From: Polyodon spathula
Lineage: Eukaryota > Chordata > Actinopteri > Acipenseriformes > Polyodontidae
Assembly: GCF_017654505.1 (NCBI RefSeq)
Contig: NC_054548.1
Span: 37,817,545 to 37,881,544 of the forward strand
DNA length: 64,000 nucleotides
Reading direction: 5' to 3'
The position numbers and the translations under genes were made by a program. The notes under the pieces are model-generated. The model was not told the origin of the DNA. It worked only from the letters and a program-made list of their open reading frames with translations, and made no database searches. Shown here one piece after another: positions 25,095 to 36,532 of this stretch; the first letter of the stretch is position 1, and each line of letters begins with the position of its first letter.

Positions 25095-27099
25095 GGTTAT
25101 CTGCATGGGAACTGTTTCCAGTAGTCCAGTTTGCAATGGGACCAGGGTTTTCTTTCCTCAATCCTACTAGGTGGACATCTGCACCTCCACACAGTAAGTT
25201 AACCTTTTATAATTGTAATTGTGTGTGACAGATGTGTGTTAAAACTGAAATTCTGTGTATTTCAGTCATGTTTATTTTGTATCCTTGAAAGTAACAGGTT
25301 TTAATAAATAATAATAAAAAACGGATAAACACCCCTGGCTCAAATAAAAAATAAAAGCTGAAAGTTTCAAGCCCTAGATAAAAGCTTCATTGACATAGGT
25401 GGGATCTTCATTGTTGTGAAAATCTTTATGTAGCTTATGTTTACCAGGCTTCCTGTGACTTAACCTCGCGCAGTGTCACAATGTATTCAATCTTTCAAAT
25501 TATTGCCGTTTGACTAAAATGATAGTGCTTTATAGTTTAGCTGTTTTATTACCAAGGTTATAACAAATACTGAAGATATTACAAAGTAATCAAATCCAGC
25601 CATTTGCAATAAATAAATAAATAACAAAGCACTTTGCAAAGGGCAAACATGTTTTTTTTTCATCCTTTTGTTATCCTCGTGTTTGGTCATCAGATAGCGG
25701 ATTGCTTAAGCCTACATTTTTCTGTCCATTAGCAATAACATGCAATTCATTTTACACTAGCCTTAAATAGTATCTATCATGGGTACCTACCAAGGACGTT
25801 TGTGCCAGTGGTCTCTTATATTATTACTGTGGGCCGACAGCACCATGCTTGAGCGGACACCTATCGAATTTAAATAATATCTCTTAACCCTAACTCATGA
25901 GAAAGCTTTGTTTTAGAAGAAAGAAAACATGTAAAAGAAAACCTTTTGCTTCCACAAATGTGTACAAAAAGACAACTACAGGGCTTAACATCAACTTGCT
26001 GCAAGATTTACAGAACAAAGTTTCAGAAAATTACAAACATTTCCAGGTGGATTAGCTTCTACTAAGAAATGTGTCAAACTTAGACAACTGGATTCCCAAT
26101 AATATATGTAATAACATTCTGCTGGCGATATGTACATATGAAAAGCAATAACTTACTTTAACTTAGTGCTGCTTTGCTTCACATTATCCATGGAGAAAGA
26201 AAATGTCTCGTTATATTGTTTTACTATTGCACCATCAGCCACCACAAAACCGAAATATAGCTATACTTCACTGCACACAGACTTTAGCCAATCCGGCAGG
26301 AATTGAATCGTCAGCGTGTACATCATGCTGAATTTTGCATTTTCTTTAGATATGTTTTAATGTTTTAAAAGTACATGCCATTTATAATATCGAAAGTTCA
26401 GATTTTAAAAATACATTAATAATAGCGTAAGTAATGAAACGCTGAAGCATGCGCATATCTCATAATAACGCAAAAACTGCTGGCCAGTGGTGCTTATGCA
26501 GCATGCAGGTAACATAGCTACCTCTGTGACTATGAAGGGGCGGTATTATGTTTTAAATTGATGTATTTATTTAAATTGTACATATCTTTTTAAAAACGTG
26601 TAATTTGTTTCAGCATTGCTCTATTAAACTGCTTCAATTAGCATACTGTTTGTGTGTCATTGTAATTACATTAGCACATAGTCGCTTTATAAAAGTACAC
26701 TCCAAACTAATCCAATATTTTTTTCTGCTATATGTTTGTAGTGTCAAATAAAGACAAGGTGACAGACGAATGAGAAGCTGCATAGTTTACTAGTAGGGTG
26801 TAAAGTTAAAAGTTCCAGTTCCAGTTCTGTTTTTGTTATTGTTTGTTGTATTACTATTAAGTATTATGTACACAATAATAAACAATTTATTTCTTGGAAT
26901 ATTGTTCAGACACATTTTTCTTGTCTCTTCATGCACAGGAAATGAATGAAAACTTACTGTTGAATTGTACCGTGCTGAAGATGAGCATAAGGGACACAGC
27001 AGTGATCACTGCAGCTTCCTTCTCGTAGTTCATATTGTATCGATCTGTGGGTGCGATGTTAAATGCACCGCTGCACCAATGTAAAGCCGATTCACAAAT
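25095..27099. other. No gene recognised
   Basis: AT-rich non-coding DNA. No repeat ends or coding motifs were noticed. Confidence 0.45.
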
Positions 27100-27253
27100 C
27101 CGTTGTTAAATTCACCAAGAGTTGATCAATGAACCGTTGTTAAATTCACCAGGAGTTGATCAATGAACCGTTGTTAAATTCACCAGGAGTTGATCAATGA
27201 ACCGTTGTTAAATTCACCAGTAGTTGCTCAATGAACCGTTGTTAAATTCACGG
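27100..27253. repeat. 34-bp minisatellite, about 4.5 units
   Basis: The unit ccgttgttaaattcaccagg plus agttgatcaatgaa repeats head to tail. Units are nearly identical (aagag, aggag and agtag variants), and the last is truncated before a short GC-rich inverted motif (cgggttcgtcaccgctgaag). Confidence 0.9.
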
Positions 27254-27297
27254 GTTCGTCACCGCTGAAGCAGCGGGTTCACCGGGGTTAAGAGTCA

Positions 27298-27516
27298 GTG
27301 AACTGCAGCAAAACCAAAATGGCCGCCCCAACTGTGGAAGTTTGTCTTTTGTACGAAGGTACTATTATCAATGTAATTATAGATTCAGAAAAGCCTAATC
27401 GTTTGAAAATGGGTACGGAGTTGTGTATTTTTAATAAATATATGATAGCGCTAATAAACATATTGATAAACAATATCACATTTGCTAACTTATCCAGAGA
27501 CAGAGTAGCCGACTGA
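27298..27516 (+). other. Short open frame with a favourable start context, uncertain
   Basis: A 72-residue frame lies just after the minisatellite. Its second Met (caaaATGGCCGCCCC) sits in a context like many vertebrate first exons (MAAP start), and a GAAG|GTACTA donor-like site follows 13 codons later. I recognise no protein. Codon content becomes AT-driven after the possible donor. It may be a small first exon, a pseudogene or chance. Confidence 0.2.
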
Positions 27517-28131
27517 GTTGATGACGTACAAAATTCGATGAGAGAGAACAGATTTATTTTTTTATTTTTTTTATCGTGTATGTTATTTGTCCTTTTATAC
27601 TTCAAACAAATGTTACAAAGTTTCAAAAAGTGGGTGAACTGTATTTGAAAGTGTATCCATTAATATATTCATATATCTAAATATTTACAGTTGCAGGCTA
27701 GCTGCTTTATACATTTTAGTGTAACAACAAGCTAGCTCCCAATTAGTCGGTTAAAGATAAGTAAACCTTCCTCCCAATAAGCGTTCAGCTCGCACAGGTC
27801 AACATGCCACAGCAGCAACCTTTCTATTATTATTAGCTATGTTGATTCACCAAACTTTACACTATTCTTGCAGAATGGGAATTTTCACAGGGAACTAGAT
27901 ATTAGAGTGCAATGAGTACACTTCATGAAAATCATAAAATCAGTGATAATCATGAAAGAAATACAGCCTTATTGTACATGTGGTGTATTGTTATGGAATG
28001 CCCCAATATATACCACAATACAATTCTATTAAAGTACTAATACTAGTCATTACCATTAAAAGGGGAAAATGGGGAGGCTAATTACCTCTATGTGCATGCA
28101 TTTCCTTATGAAAATCTTAAGCAGCAGCGAC
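27517..28131. other. No gene recognised
   Basis: AT-rich spacer before the LTR retrotransposon. Confidence 0.5.
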
Positions 28132-28136
28132 ATCAG

Positions 28137-28342
28137 TGTCATGTAATTGTTATAATTGTTTACTGTGCCTTTAACAGTATGTAACCAGTAGTGGGTGTGA
28201 GCTAGCTAAAGGTCAAAGATTATGGAGAGAACGTAAGGAGAACACATTTTAAAACAGCCGTACCGGTATTGTTGCCTTGAGATATCTAAATAAAACGCAG
28301 TTAACTTGACTTGGTGTCTCGCGTCAACTTATTAACATGACA
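28137..28342 (+). repeat. 5' LTR
   Basis: 206 bp with TG...CA ends and an aaataaaac polyadenylation-type motif about 55 bp before its 3' end. Confidence 0.9.
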
Positions 28343-28409
28343 TGGTGTTAGTAGTGGGACTAAAGTAAAATAATAATAACCGAAGCAACAAAAAAGAGTG
28401 AAAGAATGA

Positions 28410-29085
28410 AAGAAGTTTAACCCCCTGGAGAGTTTTTGTTTCGATAAACCCGTAGAATGGCCAGAGTGGAAACAGCAATTCACCAGATTCAGGACAGCAA
28501 CAAAACTCAACAAAGAAACTGGGGACATGCAGGTCAGTTCACTTATCTATGCTATGGGTAGTGAAGCCGAGAATATCTACAATTTTTTCTTTTTCACGGA
28601 GGAAGGTGATAATGAAGATTATGCGATAGACCTGAACAAGTTTGATGAGTACTTTGTTCCAAAACAGAATGTCATTCATGAGCATGTTTGTTTTCATCAG
28701 AGGGTAAAGAAGCCGGGAGAAAAAGCCAAAGTTTTTATCAGAGCCCTGTACAAGCTTACACAACATTGCAAGTTCATCGACAATAAAAATGAACATATAT
28801 AGGACTGAATCGTTTGGGGATATTAGACAAAGAACTTTCCAAAAAGCTGCAGTTAATGAGTGATTTGACGTGAGAACAGACAGTACAGATGGTGCAGGAG
28901 TCCGAAGAGGTTGCCATGCAAGTTAATCAGCAAGAGGGCACTGCAGGCTTAGTGCAAGAAATAGCACGTAAAACCTTCACAAGAGGAAGAGGTAAATGGC
29001 AACACACTAAAACTCTTAACCCAGAGTACACCGAAAGAAAATGCAGTAAATGTGGCAAAAAAAATGGTATGGTCAAATTGAGAAA
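28410..29085 (+). pseudogene. gag remnant of the gypsy element
   Basis: From about 28,435 the frame reads FDKPVEWPEWKQQFTRF and then QVSSLIYAMGSEAENI, the pattern of Mag-clade capsid proteins. NVIHEHVCFHQR follows. A stop lies at 28,803 after NKNEHI, and further similarity continues in other frames (from 28,889, ending in KCSKCGKK). The last piece is the first half of the nucleocapsid CCHC zinc knuckle, and the rest is lost in a deletion. No ATG precedes the conserved block in frame. Confidence 0.75.
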
Positions 29086-29466
29086 GAATGCCTTGCGAAT
29101 GGGTGGGCATGTCAGAGGTTTGATAAATACCTCTACAGCTTGGAAGACATCAAGTTAGTGACTGATCACAAGCCTTTTGTGCCATTAATAAATAGTAAAG
29201 ATCTGGACAACATTCTGCTAAGATGTCAGAGACTGCTCGTGCGCTTAATGCATTTCAAGCCTACAGCAGAGTATGCACCTGGAAAGACACTGGCTGTTGC
29301 AGACACCTTATCCAGAAGCCCACTGAGTGACTCGGAAAATGTCGACACCCATGAAGATGTTGAAGCACAAGTTGTAGCAGTAGTAAGTAGCTTGCCTGCT
29401 TCACCACAGAAGCTTGAATCATATGAGCGGTTACAACAGCAGATGGTCAGTTACAGACAGTGCTAA
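29050..29466 (+). pseudogene. RNase H domain remnant, fused to the gag zinc knuckle by deletion
   Basis: The frame reads YGQIEKECLA, ACQRFDKYLYSLEDIKLVTDHKPFVPL and YAPGKTLAVADTLSR. This is the C-terminal half of a gypsy RNase H domain, including the TDHKPL-like and VADTLSR motifs. It joins the gag CSKCG sequence at about 29,055-29,065. Roughly 2 kb that should hold protease and reverse transcriptase is missing between them. Confidence 0.8.
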
Positions 29467-30252
29467 AGTTCATAAAGAAGGGATGGCCTGAATACATAGA
29501 GAAAATTCCAGTTGATGCAAGAACATACTTTCCTGAGAGAAATCAGCTGTCTGAGATCAATGGCCTCATCACAAAAGGAAAGTGCATTGTTATTCCATCA
29601 AACCTGAGAAAAGAAATTCTAGAAAGAATACATGATGGACATCAAGGCTTGACTAAATGTAGAGAGCGAGCCAACATGTCAGTTTGGTTGCAGAACATGA
29701 CAACAGAAATAAGGAACAAAATGCAAGCATGTGAATTCTGTTATGAAACAAAGAACACAGCAGAAAGAGCCACTCATTTCCACAGAGCTGCAGGAGAGAC
29801 CCTGGAGGACGATTGCACTGGACCTCTGTGAAGACAACAGACAAGTCTACTTAATAGTCACTGACTACTTCTCAAGATTCATCGAAATACTACACTTACC
29901 AACCACCACCATCCCAGAAGAAGTTGTGACAGACAACGGTCCACAATTTGTAAGACTGCGTTCCAAACTCTCTGAATTTAAAGAGTTTGGAACGCAGTTT
30001 GACTTCAAACACATTACGTCCAGCCCACATTATTCACAGAGTAACGGTCGAGCTGAGCGAGCAGTGCAAACAGCGAAGAGGATACTACAACAAAAAGATC
30101 CACTGCTTGCATTGATGAGCTACAGGTCTACACCATCCACTGTGACAGGGGTCAGCCCTGCAGAGCTTCTGATGGGACGGAAAATCAAGACGACACTGCC
30201 AACCCTAGAGACAAACCTTCACCTCAGATGGCCAAATTTGAAGGAAGGCTGA
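29467..30252 (+). pseudogene. Integrase remnant of the gypsy element
   Basis: An N-terminal HHCC zinc region (HDGHQGLTKCRERA... CEFC) lies at 29,630-29,742 in one frame. The core domain follows in another frame from 29,731: YLIVTDYFSRFIE, VVTDNGPQF (second catalytic Asp) and SNGRAERAVQ (catalytic Glu). A frameshift near 29,745-29,800 separates the halves. The segment VRLRSKLS between the second Asp and EFKEFG corresponds to a 17-bp perfect inverted repeat (29,955-29,971 against 29,982-29,998), so it is probably an inserted inverted duplication. Confidence 0.85.
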
Positions 30253-30635
30253 CATAGAGATGCTAAAGCCAAACAAAACCAAGCATTCTTCAATCGTCAC
30301 CATGCAGCAAGACACCTATCTCTGCTGAAGTCTGGGGATGCTGTTCCCATGAAGCAGGACAGACACACCACGATCCCACATGATCAAAACACTACAAGGA
30401 GCCCAGTTCTGACGTAACCGTCATCACCTACAGCAGTTGCCAGAAGAATTTTCGCCTCACCTCCCACTTCCGAATGATGACAACCCTGTCGTGAGTCTAC
30501 AGCCTGGTACGCCAAAGCCTGTTTCACCGATGACTGTTACACCTAACAAGGTTACCATGACGCCTACATTCCGAGATGGACTTACAGTTACCCAATCTGG
30601 CCATATAGTTCGACCAGTGATTCGTTTAGATTTTA
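30253..30635 (+). pseudogene. C-terminal tail of the gypsy polyprotein
   Basis: It continues after a stop at 30,250. Near 30,600 the frame 30,437-30,730 contains SGHIVRPVIRLDF, resembling the conserved end of Mag-type polyproteins. Multiple stops interrupt the rest. Confidence 0.55.
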
Positions 30636-30682
30636 AAAAAAAAAAAAAAAAGGGAGGGGGTGGGGGGGGGGGGGTGGGGGGG

Positions 30683-30888
30683 TGTCATGTAATTGTTATA
30701 ATTGTTTACTGTGCCTTTAACAGTACGTAACCAGTAGTGGAAGTGAGCTAGCTAAAGGTCAAAGATTATGGAGAGAACGTAAGGAGAACTCATGTTAAAA
30801 CAGCAGTAGCGGTAATTTTGCCTTGAGTTATCTAAATAAAACACAGTTAACTTGGCTTGGTGCCTCACATCAACTCATTAACATGACA
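30683..30888 (+). repeat. 3' LTR
   Basis: Same length and ends as the 5' LTR, followed by the ATCAG target duplication. Confidence 0.9.
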
Positions 30889-30893
30889 ATCAG

Positions 30894-31369
30894 TTTACTT
30901 ACAGTAACTGTAAAGCTAAACTAATATCTAACTCTCTCAGCCTCTCGTGCTTTCTGCTGAATCTATTGCCACTGTGTTTAGATTTTTGTTTATTGAAGTC
31001 CAGTTTTCTAAATATTTGCAGATTATTAACTTATATTTTTGTCTACTTCTTTACGCCACAGAAAAAAATTGTTAAATTGGAAAAAACGTCCCTTTCTTCA
31101 GTAATGGAATCCTCTGTCCTAACCCATGAGTACTATTCATGGGTTCTGTGGATGCAGAGCACTTTTAAAATGCCATTGCTCTTCTGCTACATGTAGCTGC
31201 TCACAGTACCCTCCGGTCGTTTCACGTCAAGTCAGCACCAGCTATAGAAACCCTGTTTTGTTTTCAATATTCTAGTGGTGTATGGCTATCTGCCAGTGAT
31301 TTGCCCTTTTTTGAAAAGAAGAGCCGACCCATGGTGATATGCTGTAATATACCAGTACTTACATCATCT
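30894..31369. other. No gene recognised
   Basis: Non-coding. The open frame at 30,966-31,196 has no known domain. Confidence 0.5.
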
Positions 31370-31772
31370 TGCACTTGCACAGAACCGATCCATACTTTGT
31401 TGTATTTTATGACTGCTCTTATAATTATAACTATTTCCTGTATCTTGTCCTTGATTTTACTCTTATAGTTATCCGTATTCATGTTTTTTGTAATTGCTCT
31501 TATTTGAATTCGTTCTTGTCCATTTATCAGACTTACTATGTGCTCTTAATGGAATTTACTCTCATAAGCAATATTTTTTCTATAAGTTGAACTGCTCTTA
31601 GTCAACTTCGCTCTTAAAATATCATTATTTACTGCATTATTTGTTTTGATCATATTTTCAACTGATTTTACTGTACTTTATAACTGCTGTTGTCTGTAAT
31701 ATGACATTTTGTAATGCGATACTTTGTATTGTGATATTATCACCCTGGTTAAGGGTGTCTGCTAAAAATGTG
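31370..31772 (+). repeat. Interspersed repeat, copy 2
   Basis: It ends in accctggttaagggtgtctg then ctaaaaatg, the reverse complement of the motif opening copy 1 at 8934. The upstream 350 bp is rich in imperfect ctcttat/actgctct repeats. The left boundary is uncertain. Confidence 0.45.
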
Positions 31773-33547
31773 GACACGGTAATGTTAACTTCAATATGAA
31801 CGATTCTTAACTTCAAATCAATTCATTTTCAAAGAAAGTATATAGACACTATAATTATTACTAGAAGTATTTTTTGTATTAAAAATAATTGCATTTATTT
31901 CGAACAGGATTACAGAAGATAAGTAAGTTTATTTCTGTCTCAGTTAATGATTTTTCCTTTTGTCCTGGCATTTTGACCCAAGATGTTAATCATACCAAAT
32001 TGGCACAGGCTGCACTTGGAATGTGCATTTCCAAAATCTATAAAAGTATAGTACAATGATAGTGTGATGACATCAAAATTCTAGAAAAAGAATGTTCCAT
32101 TCTGGGTGCCAGAAGTTATTGTAAACATAGCTACTGATGGTGTGCAAACCAAGTGGGCTATGTTGTTGTATACAATTTGTGCTGCCACAGGTCATAGGCC
32201 TATATGTGCATTTGTTTGAATGCCTTAACACTGCCAAGATTTGTCTACAGAGGAGCTCCATTGTTGAGATAACATTAAAAATAGCAGAATACTATATTTT
32301 CACTGAGACACATTACAGATCTTGGCCATGTCAGAAATGTTTTTTTTTTTTTTTTTTTATATAGTAGTAAACAAAGTGGCCAATCGACCTAATATGTAAG
32401 CCTTAGAAAAAAAATTGAAAAAATTATGCCATGTATAAATACAAGATATAAGAAATGTCTTACAAAAATGTTTTTCAATACCCATTCACATCTTTGCATT
32501 CTAAACATCCCATCATTCTTAGACAGTGTTGAATTCCCTAGACCTTTCGGCACACTTCAAATACCCACCATTTATTGCTTCTGAAATTCAGTCCTATTTA
32601 GCCTTATCTTTTTTTTTTTTACCCAGCTCATCTTCAAAAGGATATGACCAAGTGCTACTGCTTTAAATCTCCCTTTTAATCCCTTTTGGCTAGATCCTTA
32701 ACCTTGTGCAATGCAGCATTTTAGAAAACATGACTTCAACGGTTGGGTTAGATGTCACAAAAAGAGGCAATCACACGGTGGAAAAGAAGTGTAGATTATT
32801 CAGTCCTTTGTTGCTTCAGCCGTGGCCTGAATACAATTTATTTTATTATTAGTGACAGTCTTGTTGGAAAATTCTGTCTTGGATATAAGGATAATCATTA
32901 TATTTTCTGCTTGAATTCTGTTTGTTTTCAGTGTTGGACACTGGACAGAACGGTTATATGTCAAAAGTGGTTGTATTTTTTCAAATGTGTTTATTTACAA
33001 TTGGTTCAAAATGTGTCCATCTATCACTAAGGAAATGTAGGCATTTTATCGAAAAGGTAAGTAAAAGACAAAGTGCATCTCATTGTGTATTATTAGAACT
33101 ATTAAACCATAGTGTCATTCCATACCAACTCAATCAGAGCCGTTGTCTGACCGTCTTAGATTGTGCTAGAAAAATTCACCTGGGGGATTTCTGGCCCGCT
33201 GAGTTTAGAAATGCTAATTTTCTTTTTTTATCATTTTATTTCCCCGTCAAGCTGTGACCTGGCAAAGGTCAACATAAAGTGAAAAAGTGACTCTGACCAG
33301 AAAAATCACCCTGGACTCAACTTAGACGCTACCATCATGTGTAGCACCTCATTCATTCGACTCGTAATGAATAAGGCCTTCGAGAAAAAATATCAGGAGT
33401 ACCCAACTCACTTTTGTTAAAATGTTAGTATTTCTGTAAGAACCTTAGGGACCACTCTTCCAAATTTTGCGAAACACTTGGTTTCAAGTGGTCGTCTAAA
33501 ACCCAAAACTTTTGAAACCTTAGCTGCTATTGTAGAACAAATCTTCT
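31773..33547. other. No gene recognised; T-run at 32,340-32,359
   Basis: Non-coding by inspection. The open frames at 32,752-33,257 have no recognised domains. The last 400 bp may belong to the same repeat family as the coding fragment at 34.2-34.6 kb. Confidence 0.45.
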
Positions 33548-33551
33548 TTAA

Positions 33552-34125
33552 CCCTTTGTGGTCCATTTATTCAGCGCTTGTCAGTCACGTCAGGTCCAAT
33601 TTATTTTTACATGTGCTGTTTATTTTACATGCACTGATTACAATTTTTTTTTTTCAGAGTAAAAAGGGTTTCAAAGGCACTGGATTGCAAAAGCACACTA
33701 GGTACTGCATCACCAGCCAAGCACCACCCCTTGTTCGCTGTATTTTTCACATACCTCTTTATAGACGTACATACTGATAAATCCTATCCTGATCACTCAT
33801 TTTATCACCAAACTCCTCAATAATATGCTCCAAGTCATTATTTTATTACTATAATATCTAAAAAATATCTGCAAATGTCAGTTATATTCTTTGAGCGCTG
33901 GATGCAGAAGCAGCTATCTCTTCTGTTTATGTCCTCTCTGTGGTGTATGGGGCTATCAGATATGGGGCTACCATTCTGCTCCTATCGGTCTTACTCGGTC
34001 ATTGAAAGGTTTTCTTGGCTTTTTTTCCAGAGAAAGACCTGTGCTTTACATCTTTTTGATGATGTCGGACAGGGTCCAACATTGGACTGGAAAGGGAAAA
34101 TTGTAAATTGTAGGCCCGCAAAGGG
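33552..34125. mobile_element. piggyBac-like MITE
   Basis: The ends CCCTTTGTGGTCC and (reverse complement of the right end) CCCTTTGCGGGCC are inverted repeats. Each is flanked by TTAA, at 33,548-33,551 and 34,126-34,129. TTAA duplication with CCCTTTG termini is characteristic of piggyBac elements. The 574-bp interior has no transposase. The overlapping 71- to 99-residue frames across it show no domain. Confidence 0.8.
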
Positions 34126-34157
34126 TTAATTTACATATGCCGTAAGCCTCACGGCAT

Positions 34158-34600
34158 TCAACAAGAACTTTCCACTTCACTGGAGACTGTCCGATGCAGA
34201 CGAGACTTGTTCAGAGCATTCTCATCAATGAAGGAAACGGATGATGAGTCTGAGCTTTCTTTGCCAGATGTGCTTTGTTCTTGCTCAGGCTGCTCCTGCT
34301 TGCTTTCCTTAAACTGGTTTTGCACTTTGGGATCGTTTATCCAGATGACTCCTCGAGGACAGAGCTTGTGCCCCAGAATTACTTTAAACTTTGGGAGGTC
34401 TTCCGCCTGTTTCAGAGTAATAACTTTGATGCCTTTAACCAAACCCTGTGTCTTGTGGCTTTTAGTGGGATCAGCACACCACTATGAGATGCTGATACTT
34501 ATCAAGAAAAACTTGACGATGGTACAGGCATATATTCACTGGATCACCTTCTCCAGAGAACCTCAGCCGTAGCAGCTTTTGGTCATCTTCAGAGAATTCT
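34158..34600 (-). pseudogene. Repeat-derived coding fragment, unidentified family
   Basis: On the minus strand, 34,600-34,450 encodes FSEDDQKLLRLRFSGEG and CLYHRQVFLDKYQHL, followed by stops. After a frame change, the open frame 34,442-34,158 gives VKGIKVITLKQAEDLPKFKV, HKLCPRGVIWIND and an acidic/serine-rich tail ending SSC. The first half looks like real protein sequence, and I have an impression of it as a multi-copy uncharacterised protein of fishes, but I cannot name it. In-frame stops and frame changes show it is broken. The piggyBac-like MITE starts about 30 bp from its end. Confidence 0.45.
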
Positions 34601-36478
34601 ACCAAAGGTGTCAGTTGATCAGGGACTTTTGAGTTAGTTTGTGGCACTCATCTTGATACCAGAAAGAGCAGTCCTTTGTCTCTGTCAAATATGGCAAATT
34701 CCCTTTAAATAGTTTGGTGCTTACTAGTGTGTGTGCTTGTGCTCATGCACAAAAATCTGTTAGCTTATACTGACTTACATTGTATATAATTCCTATTAAT
34801 ATTCCGAAAGATACCAAACAAAATGATCAAATACAGTTAAATGATTTATTTCAACAAAACACAAAATAAACAATGGCTCAAGGGCCAAAAAACACCAAAA
34901 AACGGTTGACTGCATTGTCTTTCACAGCAAGCCCATCACCAAAACAAAGCAGAGAACATGTATAATCGGAAAGAAGCCTATTGAACTGTATTGTTCCAAT
35001 ATTGTGTTGCAACACATAAATCCTTTTGGGGTTTATAGGCTACAAATGCAGAGTAATAGGGCAGATGCATATATCACTATAGGACAGGTCAGACTGATAA
35101 TTTTTTTTTTTTTTTTTTTTTATTAATAGATATAGTTTGCAAAAAAAAAAAAAAAAAAAAAATTATATATTTTCAATAGATTTTTTTACATTTCGCCACA
35201 ATTTGCAATTCTGTTTTAAATTCTCCCTATAACTGTAATATAGCTTTAAATCTCGCGAAAAGCCATCTGATTGTAATCTTGTTTTAAATCTCCTAGCAGA
35301 GTCTGCAATAGAAATGTAGAAATTTGCTGCCACTCAGCAGGGGTGGGTTTAAAGTATTCAGAATGAATCAATGATAGATACAAGTCAGGAAGGAGGGACA
35401 TTGCCCAACTGCAGGTAGTTTTGTTTTTGTTTTTTTGTTTTTTGTAGTATGTTGTTTTTTTATGGGAAAGGGGTGAAGTCAACGTGAATTGAATATCCAT
35501 TTCCAGTGTTTTTCCGGTCTTTATTGGATGTACACCAATTTCATACTTTTGTATCTGGGGTGTTTTATCTGCTTTTATCATTAAAACCAGAAGCCCTCAT
35601 TATAAACAGTCTCTTATGTTGTCTTGATTTCATAAGGTAGCATATAGATTAATAAATAAATAAATAAATATTTGCGCAGCATGGATATTTTACAGCATGC
35701 CCCCCAACCTTGTGCCCTACATTTGGTCTCTTTGGACAACAGAGGCCTGCACTGAAATGCTCCCGGGGCCATGCAAACATACTTTGTAGGATGTAAGAAA
35801 AAAAAAGGTCTTGCTTGTTTTTCTAAAGTTCTAAATGTCATACTGTGATATTGAAAACACTCAAAATACACATAGACATTGGGGGAAAATTGAAATCTAA
35901 GTGGAAATTTTTCACACAGTTCACCTGACACTTATTTTTTTAAATGACTGCTTTTTGCCCCTGTACTCATGAACCATGTTTCAGTGACACATTCTTGCCA
36001 TTTAACCAGACAGGTAAATGTGACTGGAGCATTACTATGAGAGCAATGTCACTGAACGAAAACAGGCAATAAAGAAATGAATGTGCGATTCGACATATTT
36101 ATTGAGACTTCTGCTATTAACGCGGGCAAAATGTACTTATTACGCTTATTAATTTTCATTTCACAGAACATTTATGACAGGAGACAATTGCACATTAAAT
36201 ATGGCTCACATTGCTGTTTTCTCACAATGGGTAATAAGGCTGTATGCCAAGAAAACAGTGATATACTGTGAGGCTACAGTTCTGACGAACAAATCCCAAT
36301 TGAACTGAATGATACCCTCTATAGTCCAGAACCTGGCTTATTCTGAAGGAATCTGACATGACTTCTGGTAGATCTGACACAAGGTCATGTGATTTTGCTT
36401 TTCAAAGTTTTAAATTAGTATAAATCCAAAACAAAAGCAAGACGTTCAAGCAAGTATATTATATATATATATATAATA

Positions 36479-36532
<54 letters not shown>

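Larger units (their letters stand above)
28137..30888 (+). mobile_element. Ty3/gypsy (Mag-like) LTR retrotransposon, decayed, with both LTRs
   Basis: Two 206-bp direct repeats (28,137-28,342 and 30,683-30,888) start TGTCATG and end CATGACA, and the whole is flanked by the 5-bp duplication ATCAG at 28,132-28,136 and 30,889-30,893. By eye the LTRs differ at about 16 positions, so the insertion is old. A TGG-starting primer-site-like stretch follows the left LTR at about 28,344. A purine-rich tract that has grown into A/G runs (30,636-30,682) precedes the right LTR. The interior order is gag, RNase H, integrase and a C-terminal tail. Protease and the reverse-transcriptase core are deleted. The 2.75-kb total compares with about 4.5-5 kb for intact relatives. 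Confidence 0.9.

Noticed and set aside
27100..27253. CRISPR-like direct repeats
   Set aside because: Units are contiguous with no unique spacers, and the genome is vertebrate. It is a minisatellite.
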